Shown in pieces: positions 1 through 12,184 of a stretch of 64,000 nt of DNA. The notes under the pieces are model-generated. The model did no database searches. It was given only the letters and a program-made list of their open reading frames with translations, and was not told the DNA's origin. This DNA comes from Heterotrichella gracilis (taxonomy: Eukaryota > Sar > Xanthophyceae > Tribonematales > Xanthonemataceae): assembly GCA_032358255.1 (NCBI GenBank), contig JAULBX010025830.1, forward strand, positions 124,001 through 188,000. Reading direction: 5' to 3'. The first letter of the stretch is position 1; every line of letters starts with the position of its first letter. The position numbers were made by a program, and so were the translations under genes.

Positions 1-873
1 TTGCTGATGTGATCAGCCAGTCTCTGAGATGGCAAGCTTTGTCGAGCTGTGCACATGGCCCAGCTCTTTTTCGTCAAGGTAAGATCAGTGGCGATCGGCA
101 CTTACAAAAGGCAGTGCATGACCATGCAAGTGCAGGTGCGCAGCAACATGCCCCTCATACATGAAGCCTTGCCCACACATACACCAGTGCATACCATGCA
201 ATATAAATTCATGTGCAAGCGCCACGACAGGCGCACAGTCAGCAACTAGTATTGCACTCACATCAACGTGATCCACAGCCAGTTCCTTGAGCTTCTGCGC
301 CCATGCCTTGACCGAATACTCTGAGCTCACATCCACCTGGGTCACCACCAGCTTGCCATGGCTGCTGGACGAAGTTGCAAGCTCGTTGAGGGCTGTGGCG
401 TTGCCAGGGGTGCGCACCGCTGCGTAGACTGTGTTGTCATTGGCGAGGAGCTCTTGGACCAACTGCAGGCAAGCAAGGGAGCGTTTGAGGACATGGACAG
501 ACTACTGTAGGGTTTAGGCAGATAGGGTTATAGGGTTTTGAGAACATGGACAATTTGCAGGACAAAAGGCCCATATGCATATGCATGCATTGTGTCCACT
601 GTGTGCAGCATGGGGCACTTTACCAGGACGAGTGGCATCGTGTTTAGGACAAGGGTGTTGGTGCGTCTTGCAAACCCACCGGCACAAACGACAAGCAATT
701 AAATAGCACTGCATGGGCAGGCACCATCGTCGAAAGGAAGTGAAAACACCAGATCACTTGCTACGGCATGCCACAGATGCCAAAGGCAGGTTGCCAAGAC
801 TCACCGCCAGTCCAATGCCACGGTTGGCCCCAGTGACGATGACGGTCTTGCCTGTGATTGTGCTTGAAACCAT
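1..873 (-). CDS. short-chain dehydrogenase/reductase, 5' part (SDR1)
   Basis: This is the start of a classical SDR oxidoreductase, cut by the left window edge. Exon 1 (805-873) gives ATG and 23 residues with the Rossmann motif TGANRGIG, which binds NAD(P). Exon 2 (262-462, 67 codons) begins LVQELLANDN and ends HVD at a GTGAGT donor. Positions 1-261 are intron, and the exons with NNAG and YxxxK lie outside the window. The exons match the complete paralog at 53773-55474 almost word for word. Exon 1 has the same length, and exon 2 is six bases longer because it has extra serines. The substrate cannot be told; carbonyl-reductase-like SDRs are the nearest group I recognise. The role is probably soluble, as no targeting peptide is seen. 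The call is firm for family and weak for function. Confidence 0.85.
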
Positions 874-1025
874 CGCTGTGTTGTTATGGGACACTGGAGA
901 ATGAAGCAGAGGAAGGGAGTGGGTTATCAAGAGGCGAGGAGACAGGGGTACAGGCTAGTCAGGCGAGTGCCGAAAGGAGGTTGAAGCAAATCTGAGTAGT
1001 TTACGAGAGTGCTCAAGTTTGTTCC

Positions 1026-1033
1026 TTTATATA
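1026..1033 (-). promoter_or_regulatory. TATA box of SDR1
   Basis: The minus strand reads TATATAAA here, 153 bases before the SDR1 ATG. SDR2 has the same octamer at exactly the same distance. The preceding ~35 bases (about 1034-1070) also align between the two genes (GCTGTCG.CGGCCTT), so the core promoter was duplicated with the gene and kept. Confidence 0.75.
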
Positions 1034-1329
1034 CGTTTGTTGTAAGGCCGACGACAGCGCGTCCACCCGCGCTGTTTTAAACCTGCCCTCACTCTCTACC
1101 GAGTCTCTACACACGGCCATGCATATGCGGCGTTGTGGCCAAAACCGGTTACGTAAAACTTCGACACACTTCCAACCTGGGCAACACCCTGAAGGGTTTT
1201 TGCCGCTCCAGCCCTGTGCAGAACCTCATGCAACTCTATTGCTAAACGGCACACGTAGTTCTGATGCAAAATTTGTTGCGAAGCGGGGCTTAAGAGCAAA
1301 GAAACTGCCGCGGGCGATGCATGCAGACT

Positions 1330-1760
1330 GTATTGCAAGGATGCCATGGCGAGTTGTAACAACGCCGCGCAAACGCTACAAGGTGAGCGCCGGTTCAAAC
1401 AGGAAGGATTAGCACTGGGACGCAGCATCAGAGTATGGTGAACCCGCTTGTTCCCGTGGTACAGGCATGCACGAGTGTGCATGCACCAAAATGCATGCAT
1501 GTCAATGTGCAGATGCATGCATATGGGCAATCACCTGAACCTCGTGCCGCTAACCAGTATCCACTCCGCTTCAAGCTGTGGTATCTATACAACACCATTG
1601 CGCTGCCCAATTCCTCGGGGTTGTTCCACCCTGCCTGGTCCATCCCCACCACGGCATCCAGCACCACACCCCACCAGTCTCCCTTGGCACCAGCCCTTCC
1701 TGTACCTCAGCCAGTGGCAGCAAAAAGAAGAGGAATAAACCCTGCACTGAACTGTGGCGA
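1330..1760 (+). repeat. copy A of a ~430-bp dispersed duplication
   Basis: This stretch is a diverged copy of 7820-8250 (copy B). Shared blocks include ATGGTGAACCCGCTTGTTCC, the ATGCATGCAT-rich segment, GGGCAATCACCTGAACCTCG and CATTCCAGCACCACAC-like sequence. Copy B lies at the 5' end of the membrane-protein gene. Copy A has the same ATG (1435) but no downstream exons and no TATA. It looks like a decapitated duplicate of a gene 5' end, not a mobile element: no terminal repeats or coding capacity are seen. Confidence 0.7.
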
Positions 1761-2334
1761 GCTTTGTTGTCATTGTGACAAAAACACACTGTATTTTGAA
1801 ACTCAGTGGAGGTTGTAGCTATTACATACGGTACCCGATACAGCATGGTGCCCAGCATACGGTAGTCTTATCCAGACACGCACAGCCTGGTCAGTTGCAA
1901 CGCTCACAGTACAAGTGGAGTTTGTAGAACGTTGAAAATTAAAACACAATACACACCAAAAAAACACAAAAAGGTACGGTACCAGGTAATTTGAATGCGG
2001 GGTCACCAATAGTCATGCCTGGCAACAATGGAAACATGTTCGGGAATGTTATCCACCAGGAGTTTGCGAGTGAAACCCCAATAAGCTTGACTGAGCACCA
2101 TGGTTCAATGTACGGGTCCGACTGAGCTCTTATGAAATTTAACACAGTGTGGGCACTGACAACGTTGTGTCTAATGTCGCCAAGCTCCCTTTGAAGTCCT
2201 ATATATAGGTGAGAGAGATGCCGTAATATTCTGTAAAAGTTCACAGTGTTGGGGGCTACAATGTAGATGGTGCTATATTTCTACTGAGGACCCAAAATTG
2301 GCAGCACCTGCGATCCAGCCGAACATTGCACAAA

Positions 2335-5300
2335 CTACTTGAGGGTTGCTTTTGCACTCAGGTTGGGCTTGCCGCCGGGTGGCGCAGTAAACTCCACCGT
2401 CCCCTTGTAGGTCTTGCCCCCAACCTTTGCTGTATACGAGTACGTGCCGTAGTACCCCTTGAATGAAAACACCCCCTTTGCCAGGCTCACCCTTGACTTG
2501 CGTGAAATGGCTGTGGTGAAGGTCTGGGTGGTCAGCTTCTTCCACACCTTGGCAGCAGGCTTCTCCCTCCAGTCCTTGTCCCACATCCCGCACTTGAGGC
2601 ACGCCGCGTCCTTGTCCCACATTCCAGAATGGAACACGCCCTTGACAGCCGGGGTTGAAAACAGCCATGTGAGGTACTTCTCGTAGAACACAGCCACCAC
2701 GTCCTCGCAGTCGCCCTTGCCGATCCTGTCGCACAAGCCCTCCGCCGAGACGCCTTGGGCGCCGACCTTGGGGTCTGCAATCGCAAAGGACGACATGTAC
2801 AGGTCTGCCCCGGTGGACGCCAGCTGGCCGATGCGGTAGCCAAAGGCCTTGGCTGTGAGGTTGTAGCCGATGGATATCAGCTTGACGGGGTAGTACTCGG
2901 GGCCAATGCTGTAGGGGGGGTCATTCCAGCCCACCAGCTTGGCCACGCGGAAGAACTCGTCCATTGCGATGCACTTGACGGGCGCCCCTTTGCTCGTCAT
3001 TGCGTTGGCCAGGTCCCGCACCTGCTCATAGTTGTCGGGGTAGGGCAGACCGTAGGGTCTGGAGCCTTGGAGGAGGGCTGAGCCCTGCAGAAACAAGAAA
3101 AATAAAGGTAAATAAAGGGACATGTTGGGTCGGGTAGGGATGCATATGCATGCCAGTTGTGGAGTCCCTGGCCCACAGTGGGTCTGCTGCTGCGAGTGCC
3201 AAGTGACCATGTGCGGATCATAGTAAGAGTGCATCGCACAGACATGTGAAACAACTAACAAATATTGGATTTCCCCCGCTTACCAATGAAATAAAAAAAA
3301 GCATTTTGCAGTATTTTCATTAGATTCTTCATTTGACTACACGGCGCTGCAGAAATCTGCCTGCAGCGCCGATACAAGCAAACCCTCCACCCCCCCATGC
3401 CAGTGACGCTGGCGCACCTGTATGCAGTACTGCCCGTCGGCATAGTCCGCCTGGGCCCACTTGAACGCGTCCACCCCAGTGGTCAGCGTTGCATTGCACT
3501 TCGCAACAGGCCCGCCACCAAACGTCACCCCCTCGAAAATGGTCCAGAGCGGGACCATGCTCTTGAACCACCCAATCTCCATGGCGAGCAGCTTCTTGAG
3601 GGCAGTGGCGTAGGCGCTGCAGGACAGGGACCGGGAGTAGTGCTGGGCGAAGTTGCCCACGTTCGAGAAGCTCTCAATTGAGCCCCGCAGCACCTTGGAG
3701 CCGTACTTGGCAAAGAAGGGGGTGTAGGCCTTGTCCAGCAGTTTGGATACCTGCAGCGCCACACGCACCAATTTGGTCTAAATCCTGCCATTACACCGCC
3801 AGAATCGGTCATTTTGCACATTCCTGTCACCCTAGGATCAACCGATCAAGAGTGTCGTGAGCTGTTCACGCAGGAAGGTTGGATTTTAAGCAGGTATAAG
3901 TGCGCTACTTTGGAAAGTCTATTGCAAGGTTGAAGTAGGCAGGTTTGGCGAGTGCCACATGTGAAATCCCAGCTGCTTACCCAATTGGGCATGTTGAAAT
4001 TGCCTGTCTTCTCAAAGGATGACCACTGCAGCACGTTTTTTACCGCGATGGCGTTGAACTGTTTGCCCAGGATGCCCTCGTATGTCAGGGCATCGGGCGT
4101 TCCTTTGCCAGCATAGTCGTGGAAGGAACTCTGGGTACCTGTGGACATGTGAATGCGCTTCAAATTCAGCACAATGCCATGTATTGTGGTTTAGGGTATT
4201 AACCGTATTTTTGGGGCAGTTCAGCTTAGCAGACAAAACCCCGGGAGGAGACCAGAAGAGGTATCTATTTTAAACATTGTTTGTCAGAAAATGAAATGAT
4301 ATGTAAAAAATACATATGAAGTAAAAATAAAGAAGAAAAAAACAATAAAGAATATGTACTTTGCTGCACCAACTCTTGCCGCTCATGTGACGTTGAAGGC
4401 AACACCTAAAGCACAGGGTCTTGCGGTGGCAAGCAAGCCCAACACTACAGGGCCCAAGGCTGCATGCAAAACCCCGCCGATTCCAGCACGTGCAAAGGAG
4501 CAATGTGACTACCCTACACGGTATACAGATGCCAGAACACAGTTCAACACACCACTGATTCCAGCTTGGACCAAGCTCTAAGAAGGGTTGGCAGGTGGTG
4601 GGAGCCAGGGCACCTACCCCACAGGAACATGTGCTTGGTTAGCTTGAGGTCCAGGCTGTCCAGCGCACCCAGCGCCTTGCCATTCTTGTCCACAAACCCC
4701 AGCTTGAGGCTGCCCATGCGGTTTTGCTCGATGCGGGCCTGGATGCTCTGGGGTGTGCCCCAGTTGGGGTCGATGTCCTTCTCCACCAGCTCAAAGTCGT
4801 CGTAGTACATGCGGGTGACTGCAAAGGAGATCTCCAGCGCAAAGTAGTAGAACACCTCCTCCTCCGCCACCTCCTCGGGGATGTCCCAGTCCAGCAGCTG
4901 ATACTGCGCCCAGGTGGTGGTGAGCACGTAGGTGTTGGTGCCATACATCCACGGCTCCTCTGTGCGCAGGGCAGGGTGGTATTAATATTAGCAGGCAGGC
5001 TCAAGGGAACTGGTTAATTCTTGAGGGTGCAGTAGGGACAGGCTGGCTAAATTATCCCGTCACCATGCAAGGTGCAGGGCGCGGGGGCGCGGACCAGGCG
5101 GGGGGTGTTGGGTGCGCGCACGGGGTGTACCCACTACTGGTGGCGCCATGCTCTCAAAAAGGGAGGCGTATTTAAACCATGTATTTTTGTAATTTATGCT
5201 AATTCCTATGAGTATAAATAGCATTATCCCTGCGCCCCTATTGCGCCCTGCGAACCCCTTAAAGTGTACGCGGCCTGCACCCTGTCACCCTGGCGTGGCA

Positions 5301-7002
5301 TCAGAAGAGGGGCGGGGAGGTCAGGGGGACAGGAAGGGGGTGCCGGTGGGGAGGGGGTGCATGCGCATGGGTTAGGTTTGCAAGACGTCAACTGCAACTC
5401 TGCACTAGACAGCAGTTTCTAGTGAAAGGGGACTGTTGATTATTAGGCTGGTGGTGGTGGTGTCCCAATGACAAAAATGCAATCGGTAGACTCTGGCACA
5501 ACCCCTACTGGAAATGCGTAGGGCACCAGTCAAGCACACTATGGCACACCCTTCAGCACCCCTGAATAACTATTGCACAGCCACAACATCCCAGCCTTAT
5601 ACCTACTTTTCAGCCCCTTGTATTTTGTCACCCTGTAGATGTGCACCCCAATCACCCCAGCATTTTCATCATCTGCACGCGCCCAAAACCTGAGGCCATA
5701 CATCTTGGCCCTGCTCCACGTCATGACCGGGGACTTGATCTGCATGAACCAGTTCTCGCCCTTTGGAGGGATGCCGTAGACCACGGTTTCGATGCCGTAG
5801 CTCCCGCTGTGGGCGGCGCGGAGGGAGCGCGGGTAGTGGTCAAAGTATGCATGGCGCTGCAGGGGCCACAACACTGGTGAGATGGGGCTGGGCTGGCAAC
5901 CTTGTTTTTATTTTTATTTTTCAAAGGTGTTCACGTGCGTGTTGCTGGGCTGCTTGGGCTCGTATGTGGTTAAGAAAAATGAGTTGACAGGGATGCATAT
6001 GCAGCATTCACGCTTGGGAACAGGGTGCCAAGGGTCCGACCCTGGTGGCAGCTAGGGAACAGATTGTCAGAGTTTAGGGTTTAGGGTTTACACCCATGCG
6101 CAGATGGCTGTCTGATGGCTGGGCAAGGGGCCTAGAAAGAGAGGGTTTATCTCTCCATTCACCCCTTTGTGGTTGAGGGTTTAGTGCAACATGCGCAGGG
6201 GATGCCTGGGCTTGACAAGGTCAAGAGGTAACTGCAACTGTGTGCAAACCGTCCACAGAGCAAACACCCCTCAGGCTGGCATCATGTCTAACCTCACCTC
6301 GTTCAAGACCTGGACGAAAAATGGGTTGTAACCCGGCAAGTTCATGCCCTTATCATCTTCACAGTCGGGGCACGTCTCGATGATGGCAACATCATCCAGA
6401 TCCAATATGGAGGCGTCCTTGTTGGACATGAAGCTGAAGCTGAGAGTGCGATTCACCTCCTCGTTCACCTCGAAGCTCCGCTCATAGAACCGCCAGTCCG
6501 TGTGCAGCAGATAGGCATACGACAAGGTCTGGTTGCCAAAGTTGCTGTTGCTGACGGCAGCGTTGAGGCGGTAGGTGGCTGTCGCTGAATTTGGCGCGCG
6601 GGCATAGAACTGCAGCGTGTAGTGGAAGCCGGGCCTGGCCAGGATCGTCTGCGTGCACACATACCTTGCGCGGCTCTGCATAGGGCCATCGCTGTCGCGG
6701 TCAGTTGTGAGCACCGTGATCCGGGTCCCAAATGCGCCATAGTGGGCCGCATCTGCCGATGACGGGGTGACGCTCACGGACCCTAGGAAGCTTGAGAACT
6801 GCCTGAACTTGAAGGGGCTGGTGTCATTGGACTCGAAGGTGGCGTTCAGCTTGACGAGCTGTGCAAGGGGTAGGGAGTGGGCTGCTGGGAGAGTGGTGGC
6901 CACGAGGAGGAAGAGGACAGACAGGGTGGGGGCGCACAGGGATGCGCACCACCGGCCTGCCATGGTGGCCAGGCGGGGGGCGTGCTTGGAGGTGGGGGGC
7001 AT
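2335..7002 (-). CDS. secreted GH10-fold protein with two CBM-like modules, probably catalytically dead
   Basis: Six exons (6298-7002, 5607-5856, 4618-4959, 3981-4138, 3418-3750, 2335-3084) join in phase to 845 aa. A signal peptide follows ATG 7002 or the in-frame ATG at 6963 (MAGRWCASLC...). Residues ~40-200 and ~250-400 resemble CBM22/CBM4_9 jelly-roll modules, as in plant xylanases. The rest follows GH10 order: the entry strand ending KHMFLWG, FNAIAVKNVLQWSSFE, AFKWAQADYADG, and a C-terminal FSFKGYYGTYSY that matches plant GH10. The catalytic positions look lost. The WDVxNE acid/base box reads LWTIFEG with altered spacing, and the TELD nucleophile box reads MSSFAIAD. It is therefore likely an extracellular glycan-binding pseudoenzyme. 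A highly diverged active enzyme is possible but less likely. There is a weak TATA-like TTTATAA about 50 bases upstream of the ATG. Confidence 0.8.
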
Positions 7003-7916
7003 GGGCGTGCCAGGTGACGGCCAGCCAGGCGCGGTGGGGTGTCACAGTAGACTCGTTATAAAGGCTTGTTCTGCAAAGGTGGGCAACTTGTCACCAGTAC
7101 TGTAAGCCATAAGTCAAAAGGGCGGGGTGGTGCTTGTGTATAGGTACTTCAAGCCCAGCGTCCGGTGCAGTGCCTGGGGCACCGAGAGTGGCATAAAATG
7201 TATAACAGCGTATCACTGCGCAAACCTGCGTCTGTTTAGGGGTGCAGGTGCAGAGTTGGCTGGCTAGGTTCACGGAATCTGGCGTGCTAGGGCTACCCTG
7301 AGGCACATAGCGCTTCGGCTGTGCTGTGCTAGCACATGTGAGGTGGGCGTTGTCAATGCCAATGGTGAAAAATATTGAAGGCGCACTGGGAGGTCATGCC
7401 ACCGTGCTTGCAAAAGCGTTGCAGAAAACAGGGCAGCTGGATCCACCTGCTCGAGGCTGACGGGGTGCAGCGTCGTCGTTTAGCCTGGAATGCCTTGTCA
7501 GTGGACCAGCTGGCATACACCACCTGGCAGAACGTCCCTCCCCGTGAAAACCCCACACCACCTCACCACACACAAACCCCCCACACACCTCACCACAACG
7601 GTGGACCCACCACGGAGTGCCCACAACCTGGGTTGAAGGACCAGGGCACTTCCAGTACACTTATACCGTATCGCTCTCAATAAATACTACTCTACGTCAT
7701 TGGTGTTTCACCAAATACTGTACTTCAAACAGTGTACAAATCTGCTTGGGGTTGTTTTGATGGCCAGCGGGTGTTATCTTGGTTGCGCCAAGCTGGCAAA
7801 GGTGCGAGCCAGGTGCCTGCAAGGATGCCATGGCGAGTTGCATGCCGCGCAAACGCTGCAAATGAGGGCCACTTGAGGCAGCACAAATCAGCACCGTGTT
7901 TTTGCAGTAGCAGGAG
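7003..7916. other. divergent intergenic region between GH10-like and membrane-protein genes
   Basis: This region should carry both promoters. It holds the 5' part of repeat copy B (from about 7820) and no convincing TATA box for the plus-strand gene. Open frames such as the one around 7375-7683 show no motif or codon pattern that I would trust. Confidence 0.5.
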
Positions 7917-8250
7917 ATGGTGAACCCGCTTGTTCCCGTGTTAGCAGGTACGCACGAAAGTGTTTGCACCAAATGCATGCATATGGCCAAAATGCATGCA
8001 TGTCATTGTGCAGATGCATGCATATGGGCAATCACCTGAACCTCGTGCCGCTACAGCCACACTACCAGTATCTACTCCGCACCACTTGATGGTATCTATA
8101 TAAACTCAGGGCGCTGCCTATATCCTCGTGGTTGTTTCACCCTGCCAGGTTCACCCCCACCACGCATTCCAGCACCACACACCACCAGTCTCCTTGCCCC
8201 CAGACCCTCCTGCACCGCTGCACCCTGGCATACGCTCTAGGGTGAAAACG
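7820..8250 (+). repeat. copy B of the dispersed duplication (see 1330-1760)
   Basis: This is the gene-associated copy, spanning the proposed first exon and first intron of the membrane-protein gene. It contains TATCTATATAAAC where copy A has TATCTATACAAC, so any core promoter here was lost in copy A, or gained in B. Confidence 0.65.
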
Positions 8251-10461
8251 AGAACATACCACACAAGACATGTGCAGCTTGATCCCCCATCCCGACGTGC
8301 ATCCTCTCCCGGGATCCTCTCTCAGGCCGTGTGCCCCCAACCCATCCAACAAACGAAAACATATCTCCTACTGTCCATACCCCTCGCGCTCTCTACCGGT
8401 GTTTACACTTTAGGGTTTAGGTTTTAGGGTTTAAGGTTCCTAAACACCACTCCCCCTGCCTCCCACTGCCCAGGCTACCTGTTCACGTATTACAACACCA
8501 AGAAGAGCGAGGAGCGCAAGGCGCAGATAGAGAGGATAAACGAGCAGGTGGGTGGGTGGGGTGGGTATGTGCATCTGGGATTGTGGGTGGCGGTGTGGGT
8601 GTGAGTGCGTGTGTGGATGTGGGTTTGGGTGACAGTGGCGGTGGAGGTGGGGGTGAGGAGTGCACGTTCATCAAGTTTGGGCAGACTTGATGCACGTAGG
8701 TAGAACAAGGAGCTGATTACCACTGGCTGAACCACACACCCAGCAAACCACATAATCACCATCGACAGCTGTCGCCACGCACACCCACCACCCACCACCC
8801 CCACGCCCCCCCAGGTGAAGGAGCTGTATGGCCCCCTGCTGGCCACCCTCAACGCGTCAAAGTCCTCATTCGATGCCATGGTGCGCCAGCACTCGCCCGA
8901 CGGCACCCTGCAGACCTTCCTCAGGGAGCGCAAGGACCACCCAGAAGGGGTGGTGGGGCAGGCGTACAGGTGGGAACCTACCCTAGGGTGTTGACAATGT
9001 GCGCGGACCCTAACCCATGAATCCCGGACCCCGCATGCGCTCAGGGCGGGGTTGCAAGCTGTCCTCCAGGCGCTCAACAGCTGCGTAGCAAGCATATCGT
9101 GGACACTTAGGCCCTGACCTGGTAAAGTTAAACCCTGCATGTGCGCAGGATATCGCGCTACTCCAGGGATGGCCGCACTGTACATTCCTTGTGGACCCTA
9201 GACTCTACATCATGAACCCTGGATCTAGCATACTTGCAGAAGGTGTATGCAGGGGGTGTTCAGCCGGTGAACAAAGGCACCGCAGCCGTTTATGAACTTC
9301 CAAGCTCTGCTAATCTTCACATGCATGCAGGGTCCCATTCCTCGATTCTGAAATCCTAAATCCTGCACGCCCGTAGGACGTGGATGCAGGAGGTGCTGCA
9401 GCCCCTGAACGACCGCGGCGCCAACATGATCGTGGACCCTAAACCCTAAACCCCGCATGCCTGCAGGACGTGGATGCAGGAGGTGCTCCAGCCCCTGAAC
9501 GACCGCGCCGCCAACATCATTGTGGGCCATGCCGACCTGCTGGAGTCAAGTACAGTGGAGCCAGTGCTGCTGCAGCTGGTGGCGCATGTGGCGGCCTACA
9601 AAGTGGTGCTCAAGCAGTGCGTAAAATAACCCTAAACCCTAGACCCTGGTCATTGTGCATCATCATCATGACACCATCACGTGCTCACCATCGCATCATG
9701 ATGATCACCATGGTTATAATCAAAATCAGAAACAGAATCACAATCGGGCCCTGGACTCCAGCAAGCATTTTTTTGGGTATGGAAGTCGTTACCGTATGTA
9801 TCAGAACTTTACCCTCCCTTATTTGGGTACAAGTTCCAAGCAGCGACAGTGGCATTAGTATCCTCCTCCACGCCCTGCCGTATGCCCTGTCCCAATGCTA
9901 TTCCGTACCCTAAGCAAAACCCTATTCATGCGTCCTGCCAAGTGGCGCTACAGTGACATCATTGCCTGGTCCTCCGTGCCCTACCCCAATGCCACACTGT
10001 ACCCTAGCCAATACCCTAACCAAAGCCCCAAACCCTGAATAATACCCTGACCATGCATCCTGCCTGTGGCGTGACGGTGACATCTCGGCGTGGTCCTCCG
10101 TGTCCTGCACAAACCAATCCATTACTTCAAGCATTACCCTGCTCAACCCTTAAACAAACCTCTAGACCCTAAATAGTCCCCTACTCCACTGCTCTGCCAG
10201 ATGGCGAGACGGCAACATTTCCGCATGCTCCTCCGTGCCGTGCCCCAAGGCCACCCTTGTACCCTAAACAAAACCCTAGGGCCTAACCCTACATGCATAC
10301 CTGCCAGGTGGCGCGACGGCGACATCTCGGCCTGGTCCTCCGTGCCCTTCCCCAACGCCATCCTGGGCTACGTAGAGAAGGAGTTCAGGAGCATCAAGCG
10401 CAGTCAGGCAAAGCTGCTGGGGATAAAGAACGGGCAGGCATCCCCGCTGTCAAAGCTTTAG
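7917..10461 (+). CDS. single-pass membrane protein of unknown function
   Basis: Exons 8474-8547, 8815-8969, 9467-9616 and 10308-10461 are well supported. They join in phase and end at TAG 10459-10461. The 5' part is a model: ATG in exon 7917-7947 spliced to 8204-8398, giving 252 aa. No ATG is available in the 8101-8398 frame, so an upstream exon is needed. Residues ~63-82 (TYLLLSIPLALSTGYLFTYY) form one transmembrane helix. It is preceded by an Arg/Pro-rich, transit-like stretch and followed by a charged helix (KKSEERKAQIERINEQ) and the motif LYGPLLATL. The remainder is probably a helical soluble domain. I have a vague memory of similar LYGPL-containing hypothetical proteins and cannot name a family. 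A TATATAAA at 8095-8102 falls inside the proposed first intron, so the start could be wrong. A TGTAA at 10969-10973 may end the transcript. Confidence 0.6.
9041..9434 (+). repeat. three decayed copies of exon 4 inside intron 3 (membrane-protein gene)
   Basis: The exon starting at 9467 (ACGTGGATGCAGGAGGTGCT) is echoed at about 9376-9432 (nearly identical, ending in CCCTAAACCC), at about 9236-9290 (diverged) and at about 9041-9085 (heavily diverged). Each copy begins at an acceptor-like AG, as the true exon does. Confidence 0.8.
9930..10260 (+). repeat. three decayed copies of exon 5 start inside intron 4 (membrane-protein gene)
   Basis: The true exon at 10308 starts TGGCGCGACGGCGACATCTC. Copies lie at about 9938-10005, 10066-10115 and 10192-10250. 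Each keeps the CTGCCAG-type acceptor, the GACGGTGACATC core and GGTCCTCCGTGCC. CCCTAAAC or CCCTGAA motifs separate the copies. Confidence 0.85.
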
Positions 10462-11404
10462 GGCGCAGGGCGTGGGTGTGGGTGGGGGCGCGGTGGACAT
10501 GCGTAGGGTTGGTGGGGGTTGGGTGGATGGGAGTTGAGCGGGAAGGAGGGGGGCATTAACCCATTTACGTACAAGGAATAAGGAATGCCATTGTTGTACA
10601 AAGAATGACGCTGAATGATGGTGGCCACCAGATACTTTATAGGAAAGTACCTGGAATAATTTACTGTGAAATGCAGGACCAGTCAGCCTGAGGGTGTGGG
10701 GCCACAAGTGCACATACCCTCTTGACATTCAACATGTAGGCAATAGGACCTTTGCATGTTCTGAATGGCATTATAGTGCTGGAACAATAATACAGCATGC
10801 TACAGTATGTACAAAGGTTTAACCATGAGTCAGCGCAATAGCTCATTAATGCAAACGCCTGCGCTCATGAATGCAATTCTCGGCAAGAATGAATCATGAA
10901 GCTGTTACAGGTCATCGCACGACTGCAGCAGCTGCTGCAGTTCATCAACTGTGGCAGCTGCACACACATGTAAATGGTTGCCTGGCAGTATGTGCCTGCT
11001 GACACCTTGGTAATGCTTGGAAACAGGGGGCGCCCAAACACTACATATAGACTGGTGAACAAGCTGCAGGCCTGCGCTATCTGCATGGCATACAAAATGG
11101 AATTCAATTCGGTGGCGCCTGGTGACAGGCTATAAATCAAACTAGTAGTCAAAATCCAAGTATATTAATATAATTAAGCCTTAGACCAAAGCTTAGACCA
11201 AAGCTTAGACAAAGCTTAGACCAAAGCCTTAGACCATAGCCTTAGACCAAAGGGATAAAATGGGGAGCACGAAAGTGCGGTAAGCGGCACGACTGGTTGG
11301 CCACCATCTGCCACACTGGAAACAGTGTCAGTTAAGCCTTGGCTCTAAGACTGGGGTGAGGCATACCCAGACATGCTAACCTGGCTTCAAAGCTGGAAAG
11401 CAAA

Positions 11405-11436
<32 letters not shown>

Positions 11437-12184
11437 AGACCAAAGAGTCTTAGACCAAACATCTGATCAGTGCTGGTCGTAAGCCCTTTCACTGATGGCA
11501 GGCTGCTGCAAGCGCATGGACTGTGCAGCATAATAGTTGATGCCCGCATGGACGTGCATTTGAGATCGCTAGCATAACTGAAAAGGTCCAGCGCACGCAT
11601 GCATGTGGTAATACCATGGGCTGGTCGAGTCATCGCGTGCCATATACAGCTAGCTAGCTAACAACGATGGTCAGTGGGGGCCTCCTAGCGGCTCGCCAAT
11701 CGCCCGAGGCGTGAAAAAACCTACTACGTCAGTGCAAAACCCTGCTGAATGCTATTAGTCAGCTCAAGTAATAGACTTGAGGTACCGTACTTACGGGAAA
11801 TGATGGATTCAAACGTGTCACTATAAGGGCCCTGATCAACACCATGCGCGCCCTTCCCCAGGGCCTGGCGCTGTGTGCAATGTCAGTTCCTACTGCCTTG
11901 ACAAGTACCACATTCTGACCCCTCAAGTCAGATCTGCTCCAGAATCCCTCAGATCTATCTATCCCTTAGATACAACAAAACATGATTGGAGGAATCCCAC
12001 CTCCCGGCAAAGATTTCCCAAAATAATCCACCCCACTGCATGTTCCCCTTACCCACCACCCACCACCACACCCATGCCCTCCCTCCCTCCCTGCCAGGAT
12101 AGCTGGGAGAAGGCTGACCCGCCACCCCAAACCCTAGACGGGACAAGCAGCACCGCCTACACCCTCCACCCTCCACCCCACACC
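10462..12184. other. convergent intergenic region with simple repeats
   Basis: This region contains the 3' flanks of the membrane-protein gene (plus) and carbonic anhydrase A (minus). It holds an irregular 12-base repeat (AGCTTAGACCAA, about 11176-11256) and a (CTTA)n microsatellite (about 11406-11436). No gene is seen. Confidence 0.6.
11406..11436. repeat. (CTTA)n microsatellite
   Basis: There are about eight uninterrupted tetranucleotide units. Confidence 0.95.

Larger units (their letters stand above)
874..2334. other. intergenic: SDR1 upstream region and GH10-like 3' flank
   Basis: SDR1 and the GH10-like gene both lie on the minus strand, so this stretch holds the SDR1 5' UTR and promoter and the 3' flank of the GH10-like gene. 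A minus-strand TGTAA (1822-1826) about 510 bases past the GH10-like stop is a candidate poly(A) signal. Apart from repeat copy A, I see no credible gene; the open frames here lack motifs and overlap the repeat. Confidence 0.6.

Noticed and set aside
8128-8427. A start codon for the membrane protein at 8128
   Set aside because: The codon is GTG; no ATG exists in that frame before the exon end.
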